A stretch of DNA of 64,000 nt from Nocardia arthritidis NBRC 100137. Its GTDB lineage: Bacteria > Actinomycetota > Actinomycetes > Mycobacteriales > Mycobacteriaceae. The translations under genes were made by a program, and so were the position numbers. Every line of letters starts with the position of its first letter. Position 1 is the first letter of the stretch. Under the pieces are notes generated by a model. It did no database searches. It was not told where the DNA came from and saw only the letters and a program-made list of their open reading frames with translations. Below are positions 51,447-60,281 of the stretch, in pieces. Location: NCBI RefSeq assembly GCF_001612765.1, contig NZ_BDBB01000009.1:153858-217857 (forward strand), given 5' to 3'.

Positions 51447-52364
51447 CTAGGGGGTGGTGAGGCCGCGCACGATCGACTCGGTGTTGGCCCGCATCATTTC
51501 CAGGTAGGTGCCCGCGCCACCACCCGGCTCGGTGAGCGACTCGGAGTACAGGGAGATCACCTGTACGTGCACCCCGGCCTGGTCGGCGAGCACCCGGGCC
51601 AAGCGATCGGGCTGCGAGGCGTCGGCGAAGATCGCGCCCACCCCGGCGGCCCGGATGGTCCCGGCGAGGGCGGACAGATCCGATGGGCTCGGTGACGCGA
51701 GGGTGGTGCCACCCGGAATCACCGCGCCGACCACCTCGAAGCCGAATCGCTGTGCCAGGTACCCGAAGACGTGGTGGTTGGTGACCAGCTTCCGCCGTTC
51801 GACGGGGATCGTCGCGAAGCGCTCGGTCATCCAGCGATCCAGCCGGTCGAGCTCGGTCAGGTAGCGGTCGGCTCCGGCACGGACCGCCGCGGCGTCCACG
51901 CCGGGGACGTGGTCGACGATCCGGTCCCGGATGACCTCCACCGCCCTGCGCACCCGGCGCGGATCGGTCCAGAAGTGCGGATCCGGTCTTCCGTTCGCTT
52001 CCTCCGCCGCGTAACCGATCGGGTCGACCGCCGCGCCGACGGATACGCCGGCGACCCCGGACTTCTCTGCTGCCTCGACGTTGCGCAGCACGCTCTCCTC
52101 GAGACCGAGACCGTTGTAGACGATGAGGCTCGCGCGTTCGAACTGGGCGGCCTGCTGGGCGGAGATCGCGAAGAAGTGCGGGTCCGTGTTCGCCTGCATG
52201 AGCACGGTGACCTCGACCGCATCCCCGGCGACGGCGCGGGTGAGATCGCCGAGGATATTGGTGGTGACGAGAACTCCGTCTCGGTGGGCACCGGAACTCG
52301 AGCATGCGGTCAGCGCGAACAGCGCGGCGACGATCAGCGCGCACAGGCGGGCAGCGACTCTCAT
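51447..52364 (-). CDS. aztC: AztC zinc-binding protein of the ABC importer
   Basis: The 305-residue precursor has a lipobox (LFALTACSSS) and a cluster A-I metal-binding fold with candidate zinc ligands in TDPHFFAIS, PDPHFWTDP, TNHHVFGYL and FADASQP. The His-rich flexible loop of ZnuA is absent, which is the feature that distinguishes AztC and explains its dependence on AztD. ATG 52364 overlaps the aztB-fusion stop (ATGA). Confidence 0.92.
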   Translation of the reverse strand: MRVAARLCALIVAALFALTACSSSGAHRDGVLVTTNILGDLTRAVAGDAVEVTVLMQANTDPHFFAISAQQAAQFERASLIVYNGLGLEESVLRNVEAAEKSGVAGVSVGAAVDPIGYAAEEANGRPDPHFWTDPRRVRRAVEVIRDRIVDHVPGVDAAAVRAGADRYLTELDRLDRWMTERFATIPVERRKLVTNHHVFGYLAQRFGFEVVGAVIPGGTTLASPSPSDLSALAGTIRAAGVGAIFADASQPDRLARVLADQAGVHVQVISLYSESLTEPGGGAGTYLEMMRANTESIVRGLTTP

Positions 52365-54364
52365 CGGCCGGTCTCCACCATCGAGGTGGGCATGATGTCG
52401 AGGCGGAACGTGCGCGCGGTGCGCAGATTGTCGGTGTAGTCGATCTCGTGGATCGCCCGCGCCACGGGATCGTTGAGGTAGGCGCGGTGTTCGTCGACGA
52501 GGATCAACGGCGCGGGCGTGCCGTCGGCTACCGGCGCGGTCAGCGGCCGCGCCACCGCGGACTCGCGGCCGGACGCGGCGTCGTAGCTGTGCAGCAGGCC
52601 GTCCGAGGTCAGCACCAGCAGTGCGGCGCCCTCCCCCGCCGTGTTCGCCGCGACCACCGGACCGATGTCGACCGATGTCCAGGTCTTGCGCCTGACGTCG
52701 AGCACCCACACCCCGCGCCGACCGGCCGCGGCCACGAGCGTCGCGCTGCCGCGGCGGTGGCGGAACTCGACCGCGCGGTCGCCGTCCACGGTGCCGGGCG
52801 GATAGGGGATCTTCTCGCCGGTGAACGCCGCGTCGCGTGCCGTCACCAGCAACGCACCGTCGGCGCAACCGAAGACGACGCCCCGCCTGGTCACCGCCGA
52901 GCCGCGCGGATGCGGGCACGGCTGCGCGAGGTCCGAGGCGTGCGCGCCGTCTCGGGTGCGGACCTCGATGCGCGCGCGGGAGGGCACGGCCACGAGCAGG
53001 TGCTCGGCGTACGGCACGGCGGCGGCGTCCGCGATCACGCCGCGCTCGTGCACCGATCCCGCGCCGAGCGCGGACCGGTCCAGCAGCGTGGTGTTGCCCG
53101 CTTCGGAAACGATTGCCGTGAGCGCGCTGTCGGCGTGCGCGACCGACACCGGCCCACCGGTGCGGATGCCCAGATCGCGGGCGGGCGCGCGGTAGTAGTG
53201 CACGTGATCGCCGTGGTCGACCGTCCACGCACCCGCGTCCACGATCCGTATCCGGTCGCGGGCGGACAGGAACGCGAAGCGCCCGTCGGCGCTCACCCGC
53301 TCGACGCCTTCCATCCGGCCGAGATCGATCACGTCCTCGGTGATGAGGTCGACCACCCGCACGGCGCCGGTCGCGTTGTCGGCCACGACCAGACGCGGCT
53401 GCGCCTCGCCGGTCTCCTCCGCGCCCGCCACGTACCCGTGCGGCGTCGGCTCCGCAGGCGCGGATTGTTCTGTCGCGCAACCGATCAGGGGCGCAATCGC
53501 GGCGAGGACCAGCACGAGCGCCAGCGGTTTCGTGGTCGTATGGGAGGCGCGGATCCGCTCACGCAACCAGGACGACACCGCCGAGACGAAGAACAGCGCG
53601 ACGGCCGTCGCCGCGATGGTCGCCCCGGCGGCGGTGCTCGCGTGCCACGAGATCAGCAGCCCGGCGAACGTGGCCAGCGCGCCGAGCGCCGCGGCGGTGA
53701 GCATGATCAGGGGAATGCGATGCACCCAGTAGACGGCGGCGGCGGGCGGCGCGATGAGCAGACCGAAGACCAGCAACGTGCCGACGATGTGGAAGGACGC
53801 GACGATCGCCAGGGTCACCAGGCCGATCAGCGCCACGTTGGCCATCCGGGGCCGCAACCCGAGGGTGTGCGCCTTGCGCGGGTCGAAGGTGAGCGCGACG
53901 AACGCCCGGTAGCCCAGCACCGAGATCACCGCCGCGATCACCGCGGCCGCGACCAGATACCAGAGGTCACGCGCCCCGACGGCGAGTACGTCACCGAAGA
54001 GGAAGCCGGTCAGGTCCACCGCGAACGAGGGCGAACGCGACACGATGATCACGCCCGCCGACAGCATCCCGACGAACAGCAGTCCGATACCGGTGTCGGC
54101 GGCGAACCTGGTGCCGCGGCCGAGCACCGAGACCCCGACCGCCATCGCCGCGGCGCTGCATGCCGCGCCGAGCACCAAGTTTCCGCCGAGCAATGCGGCG
54201 ATCGCGACGCCCGGCAGCATGCCGTGTGCCATCGCGTCGCTGAGAAACGCCATACCGCGCAGCACGACCCACGTGCCCGCCAGGGCGCACAAGCACGACA
54301 CGAGCAATCCGCCCCACAACGCCCGCTGCACGAACGAAACCTCGAACGGGGCCAACCACTCCAT
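52361..54364 (-). CDS. aztB: AztB zinc permease fused to an AztD-like domain
   Basis: The 667-residue protein has an ABC-3 family permease part (residues about 1-275, eight or nine helices, including TWVVLRGMAFLSDAMAHGML, the conserved zinc/manganese permease region), then HTTTKPLALVLVLAAIAPLI followed by GCATEQ, which looks like a complete lipoprotein signal peptide, then about 370 residues of beta-propeller similar to AztD (LVVADNATGAVRVVDLITED). The simplest reading is loss of a stop between two genes. If the whole chain is made, the propeller would hang outside on a last membrane helix. ATG 54364 is the permease start. Its upstream region holds the Zur-like box. Confidence 0.82.
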   Translation of the reverse strand: MEWLAPFEVSFVQRALWGGLLVSCLCALAGTWVVLRGMAFLSDAMAHGMLPGVAIAALLGGNLVLGAACSAAAMAVGVSVLGRGTRFAADTGIGLLFVGMLSAGVIIVSRSPSFAVDLTGFLFGDVLAVGARDLWYLVAAAVIAAVISVLGYRAFVALTFDPRKAHTLGLRPRMANVALIGLVTLAIVASFHIVGTLLVFGLLIAPPAAAVYWVHRIPLIMLTAAALGALATFAGLLISWHASTAAGATIAATAVALFFVSAVSSWLRERIRASHTTTKPLALVLVLAAIAPLIGCATEQSAPAEPTPHGYVAGAEETGEAQPRLVVADNATGAVRVVDLITEDVIDLGRMEGVERVSADGRFAFLSARDRIRIVDAGAWTVDHGDHVHYYRAPARDLGIRTGGPVSVAHADSALTAIVSEAGNTTLLDRSALGAGSVHERGVIADAAAVPYAEHLLVAVPSRARIEVRTRDGAHASDLAQPCPHPRGSAVTRRGVVFGCADGALLVTARDAAFTGEKIPYPPGTVDGDRAVEFRHRRGSATLVAAAGRRGVWVLDVRRKTWTSVDIGPVVAANTAGEGAALLVLTSDGLLHSYDAASGRESAVARPLTAPVADGTPAPLILVDEHRAYLNDPVARAIHEIDYTDNLRTARTFRLDIMPTSMVETGR

Positions 54365-54381
54365 GAGGCAGCAGTCTACAA

Positions 54382-54396
54382 TGATAACGGTTTTCA
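54382..54396. promoter_or_regulatory. Zur-like box between aztB and aztA
   Basis: TGATAACGGTTTTCA is a 7-1-7 palindrome with one mismatch, close to the actinobacterial Zur consensus TGAAAATGATTTTCA, in a conspicuously AT-rich spot between divergent zinc-uptake genes (18 bp before aztB, 28 bp before aztA). One site can repress both directions when zinc is plentiful. Confidence 0.82.
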
Positions 54397-54423
54397 TTTC
54401 AATGAGGTGATCGGAGTTCGCTC

Positions 54424-55110
54424 ATGCCGCCGTCCGCTGTCGATCTCGCCGAAGTGATGGCCGGTTACCGAGGAAACCCGGTACTGCACGCATTCACCGC
54501 CACGATCCCGGCCGGACAGGTGACCGCCCTCGTCGGGCCCAACGGTTCCGGCAAGTCCACCCTGCTCGGCGTGCTGGCCGGCGTCCTCACGCCCACCACG
54601 GGCACCGTTCGCCGACACCATCTCCGGCGCCCGGCGCTCGTCGTGCAACACAGCGGCGTTCCCGCGACGCTGCCGATCACCGTGCGGGAAACAGTCGCGA
54701 TGGGACGGTGGGCGCAGCGCGGCGCATGGCGGCGTCTCACCCGGCAGGATCGCGCGGTGGTGCGCGCGTGCCTCGACCGGATGGCCATCGCCGACCTGAC
54801 CGAGCGCCGACTCGACACCCTCTCCGGCGGCCAGCGCCAACGGGCGCTCCTCGCGCAGGCACTCGCGCAGGAGTCGGACCTGCTGCTGCTCGATGAACCG
54901 GCCACCGGCCTGGACTCCGCCGCACAACAGGAGATCTCCGAGGCCATCCGCCGCGTCGGCGCACGTGGCGTGACGGTCGTGCACGCCACGCACAGCCGCG
55001 AGGACGCCCTGCGCGCCGACCACTGCTTGCTGTTGCGCGACGGCCGGCTCACCGGCCAGGGTGATCCGCGCACCGTCCTGCGCGAGCAGAGCACCGAGGC
55101 GGTCGACTAA
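54424..55110 (+). CDS. aztA: AztA zinc ABC importer ATPase
   Basis: The 228-residue protein has Walker A LVGPNGSGKSTLL, a Q-loop ALVVQHSG, signature LSGGQRQRALLAQ, Walker B DLLLLDEPATGLD and switch His in VHATHSRED. It is divergent from aztB, aztC and aztD and completes the importer. ATG 54424 is followed by a normal N terminus. The TAA shares bases with the stop of the convergent Mce gene. Confidence 0.9.
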   Translation: MPPSAVDLAEVMAGYRGNPVLHAFTATIPAGQVTALVGPNGSGKSTLLGVLAGVLTPTTGTVRRHHLRRPALVVQHSGVPATLPITVRETVAMGRWAQRGAWRRLTRQDRAVVRACLDRMAIADLTERRLDTLSGGQRQRALLAQALAQESDLLLLDEPATGLDSAAQQEISEAIRRVGARGVTVVHATHSREDALRADHCLLLRDGRLTGQGDPRTVLREQSTEAVD

Positions 55111-56318
55111 CGCGGCACCCCGGGCATGCCCGCGAAAAGGATCTGGAAGACCTTGGGCGCGTTGGGCACGACCGCGCTGGACGGAGTGAACGGCGCGCCC
55201 GCGTTGGTATCGGTGACCACGTAATCGGCATGACTGCCGGGAACCCGGTCGAGGATCCCGTCGCAGCGTGGCCCACCGGTCGCGTTCACCTTCGGCAGGT
55301 CGTCGGGATACCGATAGGGCCGCGCGCCGTACATGAAGCTCGCGTTGAAGATGGCCCCCGGCTTGTATCCGCCGATGATGGCTTCGGCCGCGGGCAGAGC
55401 TCTCGCGATGCCCACCACCACGCAGTACAGCACGGGTGAGTACGTATCGAGCAGGGAACTGGTGGGTCGCAGGAGCGCGGGCACGGCGGTGAGATCCCGC
55501 TCGTTGTCCGTGAGCACCGACCGGGTGGTGTCGGCCAAGCCGATGAGGTTGAGCAATACGGTGTCCAGGTCTTGGGCACCCTGGACGACCGTCGCGCCGG
55601 TCGCAGTAGCGTTGCCCGCCGCGCGCAACAGATCAGGGGTGGTGTCGGCGTAGAGCCCGGTGACCTCCCCGGCAGACGACAGATCGCGCCGCAGCGCGGG
55701 CAGACTCGGGTTGATCTGCCGCAGGTAGTCGTCCGCCCGAGCGAGGAGATCGCCCAGCCGATCCCCGCGCCCTTGCAGTGCGGTGCCCAATGCGGCCAGG
55801 GTGGCGTTGAGCTTGCCCGGTTCCACCTCGGCCAGGATGTCGGTGAGACGCTGGAACAGCGTGTTGTATTCGACGGTGACGGATTCCGCCCGGATCGTCG
55901 CGCCGGGTCGCATGGGCGTCGGCGAGGGTACGCCCGGTACCACGAAATTCACGTATTTGGCGCCGAATACGGTGGTCGAGCGGATGTTGACCGTCGCGTT
56001 GGCGGGCACCAGCCGCAGCAGCCCGGGATCGAGCGCGAGACGCAGGCGCGCCCGGTCACCATGGAACTCCACGGCGCTCACCCGGCCGAGTTCCACCCCC
56101 CGCATCCGCACCTTGGCGTCGGGGTCGAGAACCAGTCCGATACGGGACGTCTCGACGGTGACGGTCTCCGTGGAGCGGAAACGTCCGGCGTACATCGCGA
56201 CGGCGACCGCGACCACAGCGGCGACGAGCAGGATCAGCACCGCCCCCGCGACCTTCAACCGCACTATCCGCCACGTCACCGACATGGCCTGCCTGCCGAC
56301 ATTCATCTTCGAATCCAC
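55107..56318 (-). CDS. orphan Mce-family protein
   Basis: The 403-residue protein has an N-terminal membrane helix (LKVAGAVLILLVAAVVAVAV), an MCE domain at about residues 45-125 (TVETSRIGLVLDPDAKVRMR, GVELGRVSAVEFHGDRARL) and a helical tail. Mce proteins form lipid-transport tubes with YrbE permeases and five other Mce subunits, but no yrbE or mce neighbours exist here. GTG 56318 is preceded by GAGAAG; ATG 56285 is an alternative start. It is convergent with aztA, overlapping at the stop codons. Confidence 0.88.
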   Translation of the reverse strand: MDSKMNVGRQAMSVTWRIVRLKVAGAVLILLVAAVVAVAVAMYAGRFRSTETVTVETSRIGLVLDPDAKVRMRGVELGRVSAVEFHGDRARLRLALDPGLLRLVPANATVNIRSTTVFGAKYVNFVVPGVPSPTPMRPGATIRAESVTVEYNTLFQRLTDILAEVEPGKLNATLAALGTALQGRGDRLGDLLARADDYLRQINPSLPALRRDLSSAGEVTGLYADTTPDLLRAAGNATATGATVVQGAQDLDTVLLNLIGLADTTRSVLTDNERDLTAVPALLRPTSSLLDTYSPVLYCVVVGIARALPAAEAIIGGYKPGAIFNASFMYGARPYRYPDDLPKVNATGGPRCDGILDRVPGSHADYVVTDTNAGAPFTPSSAVVPNAPKVFQILFAGMPGVPR

Positions 56319-56424
56319 CGATCACTTCTCGGCGCGGGCTGTGCGGCACCCGCAGTCCTGGCGTCCGGCCCGCGCACCGGCGGACGTGGCCCGCGTCTTG
56401 CCGGACGCTCGCTAGCCGTAGTAC

Positions 56425-56442
56425 TGTCCAGACACGTGTCCA
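56425..56442. promoter_or_regulatory. candidate TetR-type operator upstream of cyp51
   Basis: TGTCCAGACACGTGTCCA contains the palindrome ACACGTGT and a direct repeat TGTCCA. Palindromic sites of this general kind precede many actinobacterial lipid genes under TetR control. It lies 38 bp before the cyp51 start. It does not match the KstR consensus. Confidence 0.4.
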
Positions 56443-56480
56443 TCATAAAACTTGGACGCTTATCTGGGGAAGGATTTCCA

Positions 56481-57845
56481 ATGACTCTGGTGAAACCACG
56501 GCGGGTATCCGGAGGCGACCACGAGCACGGTCATCTGGAGGAGTTCCGAGTCGACCCGATCGGCCTGATGCGCCGGGTCCGCCAGGAGTGCGGCGACGTC
56601 GGCTCGTTCGACCTGGCGGGGCGGCAGGTCATACTGCTGTCGGGCGCGGAAGCCAACGAATTCTTCTTCCGCTCCGGCGACGAGGACCTCGACCAGGCCG
56701 CCGCCTATCCCTTCATGAAGCCCATCTTCGGCGACGGCGTCGTCTTCGACGCCAGCCCGGAACGCCGCAAGGAAATGCTGCACAACCAGGCTCTGCGCGC
56801 CGAGCACATGCGCGGGCACGCCGCGACCATCGCCCGCGAGGTCGAGCGGATGCTGGCCCGCTGGGGCGACGAAGGCGAGATCGACCTGCTCGACTTCTTC
56901 GCCGAACTGACCATCTACACCTCCTCGGCCTGCCTGATCGGCGTGAAATTCCGCAACGACCTCGACGACCGCTTCGCGCACCTCTACCACGACCTGGAAC
57001 GGGGCACCGACGCACTGGCCTACGTCGACCCGTACGCCCCGATCGAGAGCTTCCGCCGCCGTGACCAGGCGCGGGCCGAGCTGGTCGAGCTGGTCCAGGC
57101 GATCATGGATCGCCGGGCCGCCGACCCGCCGACCGGCAAGGACGACCGGGACATGCTCGACGTGCTCATCTCGATCCCGGGCAACAACGGCGAACCGCGC
57201 TTCAGCGCCAGCGAGATCACCGGCATCTTCATCTCTATGATGTTCGCGGGCCACCACACCACCTCCGGCACGGCGGCCTGGACGATCATCGAATTGCTGC
57301 GCCATCCCGAGGTGCTCGGCCAGGTCGTCGCCGAGCTCGACGAGCTCTACGCCGACGGCTCCGACATCAGCTTCGGCGCGCTGCGCCAGATCCCGCACCT
57401 GGAGTCCGTGCTCAAGGAGACGCTGCGCCTGCATCCGCCGCTGATCATCCTGATGCGGGTGGCCCGTGGCGAGTTCGACGTCTGCGGGCACCGCATCGAA
57501 CCCGGTGACCACGTCGCGGCCACACCCGCGATCTCGAACCGGATCCCGGAGGACTTCCCCGATCCGGACGTGTTCGATCCCGGCCGCTACATCGATCCCA
57601 ACCAAGCCGATCTCGTCAACCGCTGGACCTGGATTCCGTTCGGCGCGGGCCGGCACCGCTGCGTCGGCGCGGCGTTCGCGTTGATGCAGTTGAAGGCGAT
57701 CTTCTCGCTGCTGTTGCGGGACTGGGAGTTCGAGATGACCCAGCCGTCGGAGACCTACCGCAACGACCACTCCAAGATGGTCGTGCAACTCGCGCAACCG
57801 TGCACCGTTCGCTACCGCAGGCGCCGCGAGGAAGGCAACGGCTGA
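56481..57845 (+). CDS. cyp51: sterol 14-alpha-demethylase CYP51
   Basis: The 454-residue cytochrome P450 closely resembles mycobacterial CYP51. The N terminus, RVSGGDHEHGHLEEFRVDPI and GLMRRVRQECGDVGSFDLAG, the B'-helix region YPFMKPIFGDGVVFDASPER, the I-helix MMFAGHHTTSGTA, the K-helix ETLR and the heme loop FGAGRHRCVGAAFA are all present. It removes the 14-alpha-methyl group of sterol precursors with electrons from a ferredoxin. GGGGAAGG precedes ATG 56481. In M. tuberculosis a ferredoxin gene follows cyp51; here the nearest ferredoxin is at 63713 in the convergent operon. Confidence 0.95.
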   Translation: MTLVKPRRVSGGDHEHGHLEEFRVDPIGLMRRVRQECGDVGSFDLAGRQVILLSGAEANEFFFRSGDEDLDQAAAYPFMKPIFGDGVVFDASPERRKEMLHNQALRAEHMRGHAATIAREVERMLARWGDEGEIDLLDFFAELTIYTSSACLIGVKFRNDLDDRFAHLYHDLERGTDALAYVDPYAPIESFRRRDQARAELVELVQAIMDRRAADPPTGKDDRDMLDVLISIPGNNGEPRFSASEITGIFISMMFAGHHTTSGTAAWTIIELLRHPEVLGQVVAELDELYADGSDISFGALRQIPHLESVLKETLRLHPPLIILMRVARGEFDVCGHRIEPGDHVAATPAISNRIPEDFPDPDVFDPGRYIDPNQADLVNRWTWIPFGAGRHRCVGAAFALMQLKAIFSLLLRDWEFEMTQPSETYRNDHSKMVVQLAQPCTVRYRRRREEGNG

Positions 57846-57861
57846 GGGCACGGCCGGGCCC

Positions 57862-57900
57862 GCGCGAGTTCCCCGCCGCCCGGTGGCGGGGAACTCGCGC
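57862..57900. terminator. 16-bp perfect-stem bidirectional terminator
   Basis: GCGCGAGTTCCCCGCC (57862-57877) pairs perfectly with 57885-57900 (GGCGGGGAACTCGCGC) around a 7-nt loop, between the convergent cyp51 and CYP125-like genes. Confidence 0.9.
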
Positions 57901-57906
57901 CCGGAT

Positions 57907-59133
57907 CTACTCGTAGCGCACGCGCCAGCTCTTGATGCCGTTGATCCAGCCCGACCGCAGCCGCACCGGCTCGGCGACCTGCCGCAGGTCGGGCATCACG
58001 TCGGCGATGGCGTTGAACATCAGATCGATCTCCAGCCTGGCCAGGTTCGCGCCGACGCAGTAGTGCGCGCCGGTGCCGCCGAAACCCACGTGCGGGTTCG
58101 GGTTGCGCAAGACGTCGAAGGAGAACGGATTCTCGAAGCCCTCCTCGTCGAAATTGGCCGAGCTGTAGAACAAACCGAGCCGCTCGCCCTGCCGGATGCG
58201 CTGCCCGCCGAGTTCCAGGTCTTCGGTCGCGGTGCGCTGGAAGGCGGTCACCGGGGTGGCCCAGCGCACGATCTCGTCGGGCGCGGTGCGCGGACGCCGC
58301 TGCCGGTAGATCTCCCACTGTTCCGGGTTGTCGACGAACGCCTTCATCCCGTGGGTGATGGCATTGCGCGTGGTCTCGTTGCCCGCCACCGCGAGCAGGA
58401 TGACGAAGAAGCCGAACTCGTCGGAGCCGAGCGCCTCGCCGTCGAGGTCGGCGTGCACGAGCTCGCTCACGATATCGCCCACCGGGCAGGCGCGGCGCTG
58501 CTCGGCCATGTTCCAGGCGTAGCCGAGGATTTCGGCCGAGGCCATCGCGGGATCGCCGTACTCGGGGTCGTCGTAGTTGAGCATCTGATTGGACCAGTCG
58601 AACAGCTTGCGCCGATCCGCTTGCGGCACGCCGATCAGCTCGGCGATCGCCTGCAACGGCAGTTCACAGGCCACCTGTTCGACGAAATCGCCGCCGCCGG
58701 TTTCCTTGGCGCCGTGCACGATGCGCGCGGCGCGCTCGGTGAGTGCGGCGCGCAGGTTCTCCACCGCCCGCGGCGTGAAGCCTTTGGAGATGATCCGCCG
58801 GATCTTCGAGTGCTTGGGCGGGTCCATGTTCACCAGCAGGGCTCCGGTGAGCGCCATCTGCTCCGGCGTGATGTCGCCGGGCAGACGGATGATCGCCCCT
58901 TTCCGCTCCGAGGAGAACAGTTCCGGATGCTTCGAGATCTCCTTGATGTCGGCGAGCTTGCTGACCACCCAGTAGCCGCCGTCACGGAAACCCCCGGAGG
59001 TCTCGTCGGATTGCGCGTTCCACCACACCGGGGCGGTCCGTCGCAGCTGCGCGAACTCCTCGACCGGACTTCGGTTCTCCCACAGCGCCGGATCGGTGAA
59101 GTCGAATCCGACCGGTAATGCCGGTGCGGCCAT
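57907..59133 (-). CDS. cytochrome P450, CYP125-like steroid hydroxylase
   Basis: The 408-residue P450 resembles CYP125 along its length: LPVGFDFTDPALWENRSPVE, GGFRDGGYWVVSKLADIKEI, the FTPRAVENLR region, I-helix LAVAGNETTRNAI, DEIVRWATPVTAFQRTA and the heme loop FGGTGAHYCVGANLAR. CYP125 oxidises the terminal methyl (C26/C27) of cholesterol or cholestenone. TAGGAGGTAGCA precedes ATG 59133. Whether this is the cholesterol enzyme itself or a close paralogue cannot be decided without comparison. Last gene of the leftward operon. Confidence 0.88.
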   Translation of the reverse strand: MAAPALPVGFDFTDPALWENRSPVEEFAQLRRTAPVWWNAQSDETSGGFRDGGYWVVSKLADIKEISKHPELFSSERKGAIIRLPGDITPEQMALTGALLVNMDPPKHSKIRRIISKGFTPRAVENLRAALTERAARIVHGAKETGGGDFVEQVACELPLQAIAELIGVPQADRRKLFDWSNQMLNYDDPEYGDPAMASAEILGYAWNMAEQRRACPVGDIVSELVHADLDGEALGSDEFGFFVILLAVAGNETTRNAITHGMKAFVDNPEQWEIYRQRRPRTAPDEIVRWATPVTAFQRTATEDLELGGQRIRQGERLGLFYSSANFDEEGFENPFSFDVLRNPNPHVGFGGTGAHYCVGANLARLEIDLMFNAIADVMPDLRQVAEPVRLRSGWINGIKSWRVRYE

Positions 59134-59164
59134 TGCTACCTCCTAGATGAAACGGGCAAGCCGG

Positions 59165-60280
59165 TCAGCGCGGCGCGGCTCGCCGCGCGAGGTCGGGATC
59201 GGCCGCGTCGGACGATGCGCCGTCGGCCCCGCGCAACGAGGCGGCGGCGCGACCCGCGACGAGCGGCAGCTCGAGATAGGTCCGCACACCCGGTTCGGCG
59301 GCGACGACGTAGGGAATCGAGTTCACGCAGTGCATGGCCGTGGCGACGATGCCGGGGTTGCGCGCCAGACCGGCGGCGGCGCTGTGCGCGTGCATGCCGG
59401 TGAACGTCACCATCGCTCCGGGGTCACCGACGATCTCGACCTCGTATCGCTCACCCGCCGGTCCGAACGTCCAGGGCGGATCGAGGTTCTCGGCGCCCAT
59501 GAACCAATTCACCGCCGCCGTGATCACCGGTGCGCCGCGGACGGTTCCCTGCCAGCGGAAGCGTTGCGCGGCGACGCGTCCCGGCGCGATCGGCCCGATC
59601 GGCGAGTCGATCGGTGCGGTGGCCACCGCCGTCTCGTGCGTCACCCGCAGTTGCTCGTCGAGCGAGATGCCCAGCGCGTCCGCGATCATCCACACCGATT
59701 GGCTGTAGCCGCCCGCAAGAATGTCCGCCATGACGCTCGCCGCGGCCTGCTCCGGTGTGGCGCCGAACAGCATCCAGTCCCGGACCACCTCGGGCGCGCC
59801 ATAGGTGCGGATATCGGAGAATTCTTCGGCCCGAACCTCGGTGATCGCCCCCGACAGCGCCGACACCACCAGCGGAATCTTCTCGGTGATGCCGCCGGGA
59901 TGGATTCCGGTGCCGTGCAGAGTGACTCCGGCGGCCCGGCACAGCTCGTCGTAGCGCCGCCGCTCCGCGCGGCGCGGATAGAACCAGCCCAGCGGTGTGA
60001 CGATGTTCTTGCCGGACCGCAGGATCGCGCGCACCGTCTCGGTGTCGGCCATGAACGGGCTGTACAGCACGCAATCGGCCGGTGTGGCGAGCAAACTCTC
60101 GGCATCGGTGCTCGCGCGCACTCCGATCGGCGCACGGCCGACCAGCTCGCCCAGGTCCATGCCGTCCTTGTCCGCGCTGTGCACCCAGGCCCCGGCCAGT
60201 TCCAGATCGGGATGGTCGAGAATGCCCTCGATGGCGGCCCGCCCGACTCCGCCGGTCGCCCATTGGATCACCCGGATCAT
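59165..60280 (-). CDS. NAD(P)H-dependent amine dehydrogenase / dihydrodipicolinate-reductase-like protein
   Basis: The 371-residue protein begins with a Rossmann motif, MIRVIQWATGGVGRAAIEGI, followed by LELAGAWVHSADKDGMDLGE and DCVLYSPFMADTETVRAIL, and has HGTGIHPGGITEKIPLVVSA in the catalytic domain. It belongs to the actinobacterial dihydrodipicolinate-reductase-like family common in lipid and steroid gene clusters, with unknown substrate. It ends 31 bp before the CYP125-like start and begins 1 bp after the FadD stop, so it is part of one operon. Confidence 0.85.
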   Translation of the reverse strand: MIRVIQWATGGVGRAAIEGILDHPDLELAGAWVHSADKDGMDLGELVGRAPIGVRASTDAESLLATPADCVLYSPFMADTETVRAILRSGKNIVTPLGWFYPRRAERRRYDELCRAAGVTLHGTGIHPGGITEKIPLVVSALSGAITEVRAEEFSDIRTYGAPEVVRDWMLFGATPEQAAASVMADILAGGYSQSVWMIADALGISLDEQLRVTHETAVATAPIDSPIGPIAPGRVAAQRFRWQGTVRGAPVITAAVNWFMGAENLDPPWTFGPAGERYEVEIVGDPGAMVTFTGMHAHSAAAGLARNPGIVATAMHCVNSIPYVVAAEPGVRTYLELPLVAGRAAASLRGADGASSDAADPDLARRAAPR

Positions 60281-60281
60281 G

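Noticed and set aside
52304..54457. 717-codon plus-strand frame
   Set aside because: It is antisense to the AztB-AztD fusion; charged low-complexity composition.
56401..56480. KstR binding site upstream of cyp51
   Set aside because: The region has an ACACGTGT palindrome but not the TnnAACnnGTTnnA pattern.
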